Source: Promethearchaeota archaeon
GTDB taxonomy: Archaea > Asgardarchaeota > Lokiarchaeia > Sigyniarchaeales > Sigyniarchaeaceae
DNA length: 32,296 bases
Assembly: GCA_016932935.1 (NCBI GenBank)
Contig: JAFGBX010000441.1
Location: 1 to 32,296 of the forward strand
Reading direction: 5' to 3'
Shown: positions 16,633 to 23,955 of the stretch, one piece after another
Numbering within the stretch: position 1 is the stretch's first letter
Layout of the letters: every line of letters starts with the position of its first letter
Translations under genes and position numbers: made by a program
The notes under the pieces: model-generated
What the model saw: only the letters and a program-made list of their open reading frames with translations
Told to the model about the DNA's origin: nothing
Database searches by the model: none

Positions 16633-17130
16633 ATGAAGGTGGATCTCAAGAAGACGATGCTCGCCCTCGACGAGGTCTCCGATGCCATGTCGAATGCCAC
16701 GTTCGACATCATGGGGAACCTCAGCATGGAGGAAGCGCGCATACTCCGCAAGTTCAAGGAGAAGCAAGCCGAGCACAAGAACCTGAAGGATCTCACGAAC
16801 CAGGCGGATCAGTTGCTCGATGCCTTGCTTCGCGAGAACGCGAAGCAGAAGAGGCTCGACGACGCGTTCAAGAAGCTGAAGGGCCTCCGGGACAAGAAGA
16901 TCGCCGTTTCCGAGGAGATCCGCGCCCTGGAGCAGAAGCTCGAGTCCTTGAAGATCGGGAAGGAGGGCGGGGGGCTCATCCAAGAGGCATTGACATCCAA
17001 TTTCGACGCGCTGCTGGGCAAGGTTCGTCGCATCTCAATGTTGTTCCCAGAACTCTATGCCGAGGTCGAAGACGAGATCCAAACGTTCTACAAGATCCAG
17101 CGCGACCTGGCGGACAAGCCCTCGTTCTGA
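16633..17130 (+). CDS. Coiled-coil protein, unknown function
   Basis: 165 residues from the ATG at 16633. The frame is open to a TTG at 16591, but no clear ribosome site distinguishes the starts. The sequence is nearly all heptad-like helix, with a central block from about residue 30 to 115 rich in Lys, Glu, Leu and Ala (AVSEEIRALEQKLESLKIGK). A glycine break (EGGG) separates it from a second helix that ends in EVEDEIQTFYKIQ. It follows the aminotransferase by 51 bp and may share its transcript. There is no membrane segment or cysteine. It is probably a structural or adaptor protein; I cannot name a family. Confidence 0.65.
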   Translation: MKVDLKKTMLALDEVSDAMSNATFDIMGNLSMEEARILRKFKEKQAEHKNLKDLTNQADQLLDALLRENAKQKRLDDAFKKLKGLRDKKIAVSEEIRALEQKLESLKIGKEGGGLIQEALTSNFDALLGKVRRISMLFPELYAEVEDEIQTFYKIQRDLADKPSF

Positions 17131-17139
17131 AGCCGTGCA

Positions 17140-18135
17140 TCACGTACGCAACCGGAGCACGGACCCGTCCGACGCGACCGAGAGCACCTGCCGGGCCCTA
17201 CTACAAGCCACGAGCTGCTCGACCGCCCGGCCGTGCGCCTGGAGGCACGCGAGTTGCTCCGCGCGGGTGCCGCCTTGGTTGCCCGGAGCCAGCAACCACG
17301 CGCCGATCGACCCGTCCGAGCTCGCGGTCCAGACCGTCAAGCCCCCACCCTGCCCTTGAACCGGCAGGACGTCCAGCAGCTTGGCCTGCCCGCTCCGAAC
17401 CTCGATGAGGGGCTCGAGTGCGCCCACCTTCCACGCGGCGACCACCCCGTCGCTGCCCGCCGAGAGGAACGCGGCCCCGCCGTTGCGGTGGCAGACGCCA
17501 CCCGGAAAAAACTTGATCGAGAAGACCGGCCCGTCGTGCCCTTTGAATGACCCGGTCTTGGAGAGCGCGTCGGGTTCGTACGATGCGATGCCGCCTCTCG
17601 CGTTGCCCGCCAGGAGCAGGGGCCCGTCAGGACATTGCCCGATCGCGAGCGAGAGCACCCCGTGCTTCGAGGGATCGTTGCTGGCCACCGGGTCGAGCGA
17701 CGGGAACCGCCAAGACTTGACGCGGCCGTCTAGCCCTCCGGTGAAGAGCAAGCTGCCGCGGGTGTCGAATGCCCCCGCGAAGATGCCGCGAGAATGGGCC
17801 TCATCCCGCTTGGTAATGAGGTGCAGATCCGCAACGTCCAGAACGGTGATCGAACCGTCCCCCGTGAGCAACACTAGGTTGTCATCGTCAACGAGTAACA
17901 TCCGCTCGATGCTGGCGCCCACGTGTGCCCTTTTTATGCCAGACGAGGGTTCCAGTGGCCACGAGAATAGCCACCCGTCCTCGCGACCCGTGAACGCTCG
18001 CGCATCGTCTCGGGACAGCGCTATGCAGAACGTGCGGTCGCCCCCGTTGGGGTTCCGTCCGGGAAGCAGTTCATCGATCTGCACGTCGATCCGGGAGGCC
18101 CGGTCTCCCAAACAAGCGTTAGTCTCGCCGCGCAA
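17140..18135 (-). CDS. WD40-repeat beta-propeller protein
   Basis: 331 residues. Repeats of about 40-45 residues recur with the pattern L-F-T-G-G-x-D-G-R-V-K-S-W. Examples are FTGREDGWLFSW, LLTGDGSITVLD, LFTGGLDGRVKSW, FLSAGSDGVVAAWKV and TASSDGSIGAWLL, and GH-D-GPVFSIKF precedes one blade. Six or seven blades fit the length. WD40 propellers are protein-interaction platforms. No extra domain, signal peptide or catalytic motif is visible. The start is taken as the TTG at 18135, because the frame upstream holds no ATG or GTG before a stop. Convergent with the coiled-coil gene (9-bp gap). Confidence 0.8.
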   Translation of the reverse strand: MRGETNACLGDRASRIDVQIDELLPGRNPNGGDRTFCIALSRDDARAFTGREDGWLFSWPLEPSSGIKRAHVGASIERMLLVDDDNLVLLTGDGSITVLDVADLHLITKRDEAHSRGIFAGAFDTRGSLLFTGGLDGRVKSWRFPSLDPVASNDPSKHGVLSLAIGQCPDGPLLLAGNARGGIASYEPDALSKTGSFKGHDGPVFSIKFFPGGVCHRNGGAAFLSAGSDGVVAAWKVGALEPLIEVRSGQAKLLDVLPVQGQGGGLTVWTASSDGSIGAWLLAPGNQGGTRAEQLACLQAHGRAVEQLVACSRARQVLSVASDGSVLRLRT

Positions 18136-18192
18136 GCTGATCGTGTTCCAGAATGCGGCGTGCAGAGATAAGATCCTAGTCTTCGTTGGAGT

Positions 18193-18202
18193 TGGATATA
18201 GG
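18193..18202 (-). promoter_or_regulatory. TATA-like element for the WD40 gene
   Basis: The minus strand reads GCCTATATCC, about 60 bp upstream of the TTG start, which would leave a leader of about 35 nt. Confidence 0.4.
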
Positions 18203-18322
18203 CTCTCCTCTTAGTCAGCTTGAATGGGGATCCCCCCGCCGAGCGGCAGTATGGATTTAAGATGGCGAAGCCGGATACGTAACAAGTGTACTTTTCATCA
18301 TCGAATCACGGATGATCCACAA

Positions 18323-18688
18323 ATGAGCAAAGCGTATACGGTGCTGTTCGTGATCGGCTACATCTTGGCCGTTGGCTTGATGGCACTCGGCGCGATCTTC
18401 TTGATGGCCGCCCCGGCTGTAGAGGCCACGTTCGTGTCGAACCTGGTAATCGGGCTCGTCATGCTCGCCGCGGGGGTCGTCATCATCGTCGGGCTGCGGT
18501 TGCGCCAGCGGGTCGTCGTCGAGGCGAAGGTGACCCTCAAGCCAACGCAGATGAGGGAGTTCAAGTGCAAGAACTGCAGCGCCGCGCTGTCGGAGAAGGA
18601 CTACACGATCGCGAAGAACGGCACGGTCATCGTCAAGTGCACCTATTGCGGTGCGCTCTACGAGATGGTCGACAACCCGATCTGGTAG
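18323..18688 (+). CDS. Small membrane protein with zinc ribbon
   Basis: 121 residues from the ATG at 18323; the frame upstream is not convincing. Two adjacent membrane helices (about residues 6-30 and 40-62) are followed by a basic linker. A CKNC...CTYC ribbon (about residues 84-87 and 107-110) ends the protein. The ribbon faces one side of the membrane and could bind protein or nucleic acid. It ends 2 bp before the first possible start of the DUF2207-like gene, so the two are probably co-transcribed. No family name is certain. Confidence 0.7.
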   Translation: MSKAYTVLFVIGYILAVGLMALGAIFLMAAPAVEATFVSNLVIGLVMLAAGVVIIVGLRLRQRVVVEAKVTLKPTQMREFKCKNCSAALSEKDYTIAKNGTVIVKCTYCGALYEMVDNPIW

Positions 18689-18690
18689 GC

Positions 18691-20712
18691 ATGGGAGTCG
18701 GCATGCGAAACATGGCAGGTGGGAAAATGCACACCAAACACACGAAATTCGTCCTCGCGATTGCCATCGCGTGCGCGGTGGTCGTCCCCGCGTGCACCGC
18801 CATCACCGCGGCGGTCGCGGGAGCCCCAGCGGTGCCGGATGGCGTCGCCGAACCGGCGGGTATCGCCCCGCGCGCGAGCGACTACCACTTCAAGGTCACG
18901 AACATGCTCGCCCGGTTCTACCTCGAGTACGACGGGTCTGTCACGATCAAGTATAACATCACCTTCAGGAACCTGTACTCGCCAGAGGACCTCGACGTCG
19001 CCGACATCGGCTTCCCGAACGGCAACTACTTGTTCGAATCCGTGAAGGCGAGCATCACGAGCGGTGGCGGGGCGACGTGGCACGAGCTGACCGGCATCAC
19101 GAAATCGCCCTACGTGCAGCACGGCGTCGCGGTCGACTTCGGCCCTTACACCATCGATTATCTGGACGAGGAAATGCTCTACGTCGAGTGCAACAACCCC
19201 CGCGTGCTCTACTCCGATTCCGAGGACTCGAGCAAGGCCTCCTTCGTCTTCACCCCCACGTGGTTCGACCCGTCTTATGCATCGAGCACCATCGACGTCA
19301 TGAACGTGACGTTGTATTTCGTCCCCAACGAGCTTGACGGCTCCCAGCTGAAGTACCACGAGAAGCCGTCACCGTGGGAGGTGCCGGAGGGGGGCCTGCA
19401 GAACTTCACTTCGCCGCTAGAGCAGCGGCTCTATTACGAGTGGAACTTCACGTCCCTTTACCAATCCGCACACGAGTTCGGCGCGTCCTTCCCGAAGAGC
19501 TGGGTGGCCGCCGGCGTCATCCAGACGGATCCCTGGCTGGTCGTGCTCACGTGGGTGCTGGTCGCCGTCGGGGCTGGCGCGGTCGTGCTGGTGAGCGTGG
19601 TCTACCTGGTGGCCCAGCACAAGAAGAAGGCGAGTTCGCAGTATTACCCGCCCGTACAGAAGGCGGCGAACCCCTTCGGGGGCATCATCTGCTGCTCTGT
19701 CGTGATCACGGCGGTGGTCGTCTTCGTGTTCGTCGAGGATTTCTTCATGCTCCTGTACGGCGTGACGATCGCCTTGCTCGTGCTCGCGTTCGTGTTCATC
19801 GCCTTCTTCATAGCCAAGGCGATCGACAAGCGGCGGCTCAAGTACGAGAAGCCGAAGCTGAGCATCGAGTGCGTCGGGGTCAACAAGAACCTGACCGTGC
19901 CCGAGGCGGCGATCATCAAGAACACGCCCCTTGGGACGGTCGTCTTCTTGATCATCTTCAGCATGATGCGGAAGGGCGTCATCGAGATCTCGAAGAACCA
20001 GCCGCTCCAGCTGGAGAAGAAAGTCAAGATCCTCACGGAGAACCTCCGCAAGGTCGCCGAGGAAGGGCGCAAGCTGCGCGACTACGAGGTCGACTTCTAC
20101 GACGCGATAGGGCCGAAGGGGGCGGTAATCGAGGCGAAGTTGAGGGAGACCCTCATCCGCATGATCAAGAAGACCCACACGAAGATGGTCGGCTTCGACT
20201 TGAAAGCGACGATCGCCTACCACGAGACGATGATGGAGAAGGCATGGAACCAGATCAAGAACACGAGCGGCGACATCAAGTTCGACGAGATCGCCGACCA
20301 GTTCGGGTACCTCTTGCTCGATGAAGACTTCTCCAAGAAGGCCCCCACGTACTTCGGCGGGAGGACCATCTACATGCCGTACTGGTACGCGCGCCCGTAC
20401 GCCTACTGGGGGGCGACGCCGGGCGTGTCTTCGAGCATCGCCGCCCCGTTCGCTCGCACCGGGGGTATGGGTGCCATCAACGCGGTGGACTTCGCCACGT
20501 CGATCTCGACCGGGCTCTCGAACCTGTCGAGCAGCATCGCCACGAACGCGTCGAACTTCTTCTCCTCTATCGTCAACGCGGTCTCCCCGACCCCGAGCCC
20601 CTCGTCCGGCGGGGGCGGTGGTGGTCGCAGCTATTCCGGCGGCTCGTGCGCTTGCGCGTGCGCTTGCGCGTGCGCGGGCTGTGCGTGCGCGTGCGCGGGT
20701 GGCGGGCGCTAG
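18691..20712 (+). CDS. DUF2207-like membrane protein with Cys-Ala repeat tail
   Basis: 673 residues from the ATG at 18691; ATGs at 18712 and 18727 are also possible, and AGGTGG stands just before 18727. An N-terminal signal-like hydrophobic stretch (FVLAIAIACAVVV) leads to an extracytoplasmic beta-rich domain (YHFKVTNMLARFYLEYDGSV, FDPSYASSTIDVMNVTLYF). One membrane helix follows at about 280-307 and a hairpin of two more at about 331-380. The rest is cytoplasmic and helical. The organisation matches DUF2207 membrane proteins, whose function is unknown and whose C-termini are usually glycine-rich. Here the tail is six glycines, then eight Cys alternating with Ala, then GGGR. The 3' end overlaps the convergent gene by 4 bp. 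Confidence 0.7.
   Translation: MGVGMRNMAGGKMHTKHTKFVLAIAIACAVVVPACTAITAAVAGAPAVPDGVAEPAGIAPRASDYHFKVTNMLARFYLEYDGSVTIKYNITFRNLYSPEDLDVADIGFPNGNYLFESVKASITSGGGATWHELTGITKSPYVQHGVAVDFGPYTIDYLDEEMLYVECNNPRVLYSDSEDSSKASFVFTPTWFDPSYASSTIDVMNVTLYFVPNELDGSQLKYHEKPSPWEVPEGGLQNFTSPLEQRLYYEWNFTSLYQSAHEFGASFPKSWVAAGVIQTDPWLVVLTWVLVAVGAGAVVLVSVVYLVAQHKKKASSQYYPPVQKAANPFGGIICCSVVITAVVVFVFVEDFFMLLYGVTIALLVLAFVFIAFFIAKAIDKRRLKYEKPKLSIECVGVNKNLTVPEAAIIKNTPLGTVVFLIIFSMMRKGVIEISKNQPLQLEKKVKILTENLRKVAEEGRKLRDYEVDFYDAIGPKGAVIEAKLRETLIRMIKKTHTKMVGFDLKATIAYHETMMEKAWNQIKNTSGDIKFDEIADQFGYLLLDEDFSKKAPTYFGGRTIYMPYWYARPYAYWGATPGVSSSIAAPFARTGGMGAINAVDFATSISTGLSNLSSSIATNASNFFSSIVNAVSPTPSPSSGGGGGGRSYSGGSCACACACACAGCACACAGGGR
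20638..20703 (+). repeat. Alternating TGC-GCG dinucleotide-like repeat coding for Cys-Ala
   Basis: In the 3' end of the DUF2207-like gene, TGC and GCG/GCT codons alternate as (TGCGCN)5, then GGC, then (TGYGCG)3. Codon choice varies slightly between units, so it is not a pure simple-sequence repeat. The alternation is kept at the protein level. Confidence 0.7.
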
Positions 20713-21587
20713 TCTCCTTTCAAATCCCTATCTTCTTTCTTCTCCTTCGCCGCGGGCGTCGTGCCTCCATTTACCACGGCCTCGTGGCCCTCCAACAGCC
20801 CGTGCACGAGCCCCGCCATCGTCTTTTCGAGTCCCGGTTCCCTCTTGAAAAAGTAGAGCCTCGCCCTCGAGTCCCACGGGTCGAGCCTGAATTCCTTGTT
20901 GCGCGGCAGGCCCGGGTCGAGGAAAAAAAGCGCCCAGACGTGTCCATCCTCGATGAACAACGACTTGACGGCGCTCCAATGCGCATCCTTCAACACCAGG
21001 ATCCCACAGCGGTCGAAGTGATCGGTCAGGAAGGCTTCGCCTGTCGAGCTGCCCTTTGGTTTGAGCCGTTCCTTTGCCCCCCGACCGCCTGTCACCGCCA
21101 CCATTGGCAGCGCGCCCGTCCCGTCCTCCGAGCCGGGAAAAACGACCTGCCTGTAACCGAAAAGGGCCATGAGCATCTTCACCTCCACGTTCGACTTGAC
21201 GACCGTGGCGTATGCTTCCAGCAGCTTCGCCGTGATCCCGCCCGTCTCCGTGTAGGCATCCAGCATATCAGCGATCGGCCCGCCTCCTCCCCGTTTCCCG
21301 CACAAGCGCACGCGCATCTCGTAAAGGATGACGGGCTGGATGTCCTCGTACACGGCCAGGTCATACTTGGACAGGGCCTCTTGGATGGCTTCGGACCTGG
21401 CTGCCCGGAGCAGGAGGTAGGTGGTGGCGAGTTGGTACCTCGTGCCAACCCGGTCGAGCGAAGGCTTCAAGCCGGGGTATTCCCGATCGAGCAGTTCGCT
21501 CGCCGCGTCGAGGAGTATCTTGCTGTTGGGAACCGACCCTGGCTTCAGGATCATGAGCGCCGAGGCAAGGCCGCATGCTGAACGCAA
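20709..21587 (-). CDS. Unknown protein, possibly with a frameshifted 5' end
   Basis: 292 residues from a TTG at 21587. The first 160 residues are helical with TPR-like spacing (YLLLRAARSEAIQEALSKYD, AKLLEAYATVVKSN). The rest is mixed, with a strand-rich block (RCGILVLKDAHWSAVKSLF, GHVWALFFLD) and a charged C-terminus (AAKEKKEDRDLKGD). No family was recognised. The frame stays coding-like upstream of the TTG (EHLDIEHYHQL) but lacks a start before an in-frame TGA. A GTG at 21660 in another frame (VTRLGVRDHE) would join it if one T at 21630 were removed. So the true N-terminus may be about 23 residues longer, or the 5' end may be damaged. Confidence 0.6.
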   Translation of the reverse strand: MRSACGLASALMILKPGSVPNSKILLDAASELLDREYPGLKPSLDRVGTRYQLATTYLLLRAARSEAIQEALSKYDLAVYEDIQPVILYEMRVRLCGKRGGGGPIADMLDAYTETGGITAKLLEAYATVVKSNVEVKMLMALFGYRQVVFPGSEDGTGALPMVAVTGGRGAKERLKPKGSSTGEAFLTDHFDRCGILVLKDAHWSAVKSLFIEDGHVWALFFLDPGLPRNKEFRLDPWDSRARLYFFKREPGLEKTMAGLVHGLLEGHEAVVNGGTTPAAKEKKEDRDLKGD

Positions 21588-21686
21588 CTGGTGGTAGTGC
21601 TCTATGTCGAGATGCTCGCGGACGTCTTTACTCGTGGTCGCGCACCCCCAGCCTGGTCACGGGCTTCTCGGTACCATCGCGGTTCA

Positions 21687-21760
21687 AGTGGGACGTACAT
21701 GGGAGGACGAGAAAAACGAGAACCCATTGCCCGGGGAATGCATGAATGAACCGTCCCACT
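21687..21760. repeat. 9-bp inverted repeat spanning 74 bp after eL37
   Basis: AGTGGGACG (21687-21695) is the exact complement of CGTCCCACT (21752-21760). Inside, ATGGG/CCCAT can pair, and on the minus strand a T5 run lies near the centre. It starts 3 bp after the eL37 stop on the minus strand. The length resembles a tRNA, but there is no T-arm, so it is more likely a structured 3' end or terminator. Confidence 0.45.
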
Positions 21761-21763
21761 AGA

Positions 21764-21952
21764 TCATACGATCCGGCTGCGGCCACTCACTTTCTTGGTC
21801 ATCCAGTTGTACCTTCGTATGCGCGTCGTTTTGCCGAATCCACATGCGGCGCAGAGCTTGTGCCGAATGTGGTACGACGTCCTGCCGCAGCGGCGGCAGC
21901 GGATGTGCGTTCTCTTGTTGTGTCGGCCTTTCGCCGGTGTACCCTTTCCCAT
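21764..21952 (-). CDS. rpl37e: Ribosomal protein eL37 (L37e)
   Basis: 62 residues, the standard archaeal length. The sequence opens with [20 protein letters not shown]. It carries the zinc ligands C-x2-C (RCRRCG) and C-x2-C (CAACGFG) separated by about 12 residues, and ends in a basic stretch. It is a component of the archaeal/eukaryotic large subunit and binds rRNA. It follows the LSm gene by 6 bp with GAGGAG upstream. LSm-eL37 is a conserved archaeal gene pair. Confidence 0.95.
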   Translation of the reverse strand: MGKGTPAKGRHNKRTHIRCRRCGRTSYHIRHKLCAACGFGKTTRIRRYNWMTKKVSGRSRIV

Positions 21953-21958
21953 CGCTGT

Positions 21959-22231
21959 TCACTCCTCTTCATGCTTTTCGACGAGGTCCTCGCAGTTGAC
22001 GAGCAATACCGAATCCCCTCGCAGCACGATGGTACCGAGGGTCTCGATTTCGAGCGTGTGCGGGTTCGTCGTGACCGCGTTGTCGATGTGCAGGTTCAAG
22101 TGCTGGTCGAAGCCACGGAGTATCCCGTTCACGCTCAAGTCCCTCTTGAGCACGACGAGGCAGCGCTTGCCCAGCGCGCGCTTCAGCACCTTCACGAGGG
22201 AGGACTGAGACTGTTGCATCGGGGATGACAT
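21959..22231 (-). CDS. Sm-like (LSm) RNA-binding protein
   Basis: 90 residues from the ATG at 22231; the TTG at 22243 is less likely, as it coincides with the predicted transcript start. The Sm1 motif is visible as KRCLVVLKRDLSVNGILRGF with DQHLNLHIDNAV, and Sm2 as IVLRGDSVLLV. It is expected to form a heptameric ring that binds U-rich RNA in RNA processing or stability. The C-terminus is acidic (EDLVEKHEEE). It heads the LSm-eL37 operon. Confidence 0.93.
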   Translation of the reverse strand: MSSPMQQSQSSLVKVLKRALGKRCLVVLKRDLSVNGILRGFDQHLNLHIDNAVTTNPHTLEIETLGTIVLRGDSVLLVNCEDLVEKHEEE

Positions 22232-22262
22232 GGCGCTGACCAACCAGCACGTCGGTTGCTAT

Positions 22263-22273
22263 CCAATATATGT
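22263..22273 (-). promoter_or_regulatory. TATA box of the LSm-eL37 operon
   Basis: The minus strand reads ACATATATTGG. It predicts a transcript start near 22243, about 12 nt before the ATG at 22231. Confidence 0.65.
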
Positions 22274-22344
22274 CTATGATCTGTTGGTATTAAACGTCGG
22301 TGAATGACCCGGCTCCGACGGCCGTTCCGAACTAAAGGCTAATG

Positions 22345-23568
22345 CTACCGCGTGGATTTCAACACCTCTAAGACCTTTTGCTCCACGAAATCCGCGGGAT
22401 AGTCTAACATGTGGATCTCTGCCCGGCGGCCACGCGTCGAGATGTTTTTGATGCGTTCGTGGATCAAGTGTGATTGGTTGAGTTTTCGGAGGTATTTCCT
22501 GAACGCGGTCATAACATGGGTTCGTGCATCGCAGTTACCCAGCTCTTCGCACACGACCTTGTATTCCTCGAAGGCCTCCTTCGTCGTCGCGTAGCTGATG
22601 TTCCTCTGGCTCTTGTGTTTCAGAACCCGGGCGATCGAGAGCAAGACGAGCAGCTCGTGGGTCCTCAAGTCCTTGAGGATCGGCTCGCGGAATTCCGTCG
22701 AGACGTACTTGGCGGCGTTCCGTATCATCTCCGGCAGGATCTCGCTCGCGTCTTGCTGCTCCGCCAGTTTCCCGGCGTGGTGCATGACCTCGATCCCGTA
22801 GTAGACATTCCCCGTCTCGCTCATCTCCGCGATGAGTTCGACGTTCTCGTCCGACAGCACGCCTTCCTTGATGGCCAGATCCCGCCGGAACGCGAAGATG
22901 TCGACCATCTGCTCGAAGTCGTACTTCGGGAGGGCGATCGTGCTGTGCAGCCGCTGCGCGATCCTTGGCTCCGCGGCCATGAGGGCATCCCAATCGGCAG
23001 ACCGGGCGATGAGAATCGTGGAAAAATACTCCTTACCATCGGTTCCGGACTTAAACTCCTCGTTCACGGAGAGTATGCGCATCACGTCCTCCGGTTTCAA
23101 GTTCTGGATCTCGTCGATGACGAAGAGCAGTTTTTTATTCTCCCTCTGCAGGTTCTGGACGAGGAACGTGAGCATCTCCGAGATGCTGAAGCCTTTGCCG
23201 GAGATGAAATAATTCGAGGGGAGGTAATCCCTGAGCATGGTGCCGAGGGTGCGGAACTGGAAACACGTGTAGTACCGGCTGTCGAAGGTGATGCCGAGCT
23301 CGGCCGCGACTTTCGCTAGCTTCTTCTGCGCGAACCGGGCGATCGCGGTCTTCCCGAACCCCCCCTCGCCCCGGAGCGCGAGATTCACGGCCTTGTCCTC
23401 CTTGAAGATAATTTTGAGGTCAGAGGCGAGCTTCCGCAAGATGTCGTCGCGATGCGGCAGTTTCTCGGGGATGAACGACCTGTCGAACGTCTGCTCGCCG
23501 TTGCGCTTGAAGACACGATCCCCAAGTATGTTCCGCTTCAACTCCTCTTCGAAATCCGTAGCGATCAA
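22345..23568 (-). CDS. Orc1/Cdc6-family AAA+ ATPase (replication initiator-like)
   Basis: 407 residues from a TTG at 23568; no ATG or GTG is available before an in-frame stop. The opening FIPEKLPHRDDILRKLASDL matches the Orc1/Cdc6 lead-in (Y-x-P-x-x-L-x-x-R). The Walker A motif is GEGGFGKT at 67-74, which departs from the usual G-x-T-G-T-G-K-T, and Walker B is LLFVIDEIQNL at about 147-157. A sensor-like strand is STILIARSADW. The C-terminal 120 residues contain a winged-helix-like segment (LLVLLSIARVL, then YATTKEAFEEYKVVCEEL and FRKYLRKLNQSHLIH). In archaea such proteins recognise replication origins, often adjacent to the gene. The odd Walker A means a related AAA+ ATPase remains possible. 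Confidence 0.8.
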   Translation of the reverse strand: MIATDFEEELKRNILGDRVFKRNGEQTFDRSFIPEKLPHRDDILRKLASDLKIIFKEDKAVNLALRGEGGFGKTAIARFAQKKLAKVAAELGITFDSRYYTCFQFRTLGTMLRDYLPSNYFISGKGFSISEMLTFLVQNLQRENKKLLFVIDEIQNLKPEDVMRILSVNEEFKSGTDGKEYFSTILIARSADWDALMAAEPRIAQRLHSTIALPKYDFEQMVDIFAFRRDLAIKEGVLSDENVELIAEMSETGNVYYGIEVMHHAGKLAEQQDASEILPEMIRNAAKYVSTEFREPILKDLRTHELLVLLSIARVLKHKSQRNISYATTKEAFEEYKVVCEELGNCDARTHVMTAFRKYLRKLNQSHLIHERIKNISTRGRRAEIHMLDYPADFVEQKVLEVLKSTR

Positions 23569-23955
23569 CTCAACAGTTGTGACTATTCGTGGACGTCGTC
23601 ACCGGGAGGCATGCCACGTCGCAAGGGGCGCGTTCCTGGCCCCACGGCCGGGAGCCGATGGCACGATTTCCGGGTGGTTTACGTTGCTGGGAGTCGAGCG
23701 ACGAGCTCCCCGCCTCGCTCGCGGGGCGGGGGGCCGCGGGTTACCTCTAACGACCCGCCCGGGCGAGGTGTCCAACTTTGTTCAACCTCATAGTTAGAGT
23801 AACTCGGTGATGCGTTCTGAATAGCTTCGTGCTCGGCTTATCCCAACTCATGATTGTTCTTGCGGCATTATAAAGTTTGTAACCGGTTTTCGACGAAATT
23901 GCCCTACCCGGCACCGCACGTGAACGGCCTCCTTTCCTCACTCGTGGCGTGTCTT
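23569..23955. other. 387-bp structured intergenic region, candidate origin or non-coding RNA
   Basis: No reading frame convinces. Visible structure includes CCCCGC/GCGGGG around 7 nt (23708-23726), GGGCGGG (23724-23730) against CCCGCCC (23754-23760), a GTTA-CCTC-TAAC dyad (23740-23751), and AGTTA-GAG-TAACT (23792-23804). On the minus strand AACTTTATAATG (about 23866-23877) could be a TATA box, which would give a 280-nt leader or a separate RNA before the Orc1/Cdc6 gene. I found no match to the canonical archaeal origin recognition box. Confidence 0.5.

Noticed and set aside
20646-21581. Long plus-strand reading frame opposite the unknown gene
   Set aside because: Arg/Pro/His-rich composition typical of the shadow of a GC-rich gene. 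The minus frame has normal protein character.
21687-21760. tRNA gene suggested by 74-nt length and a long closing stem
   Set aside because: No T-arm sequence, no anticodon arm, no D-arm pattern on either strand.
23569-23955. SRP RNA or RNase P RNA in the Orc1/Cdc6 upstream region
   Set aside because: GC-rich hairpins are present, but none of the conserved core sequences of those RNAs could be found by eye.
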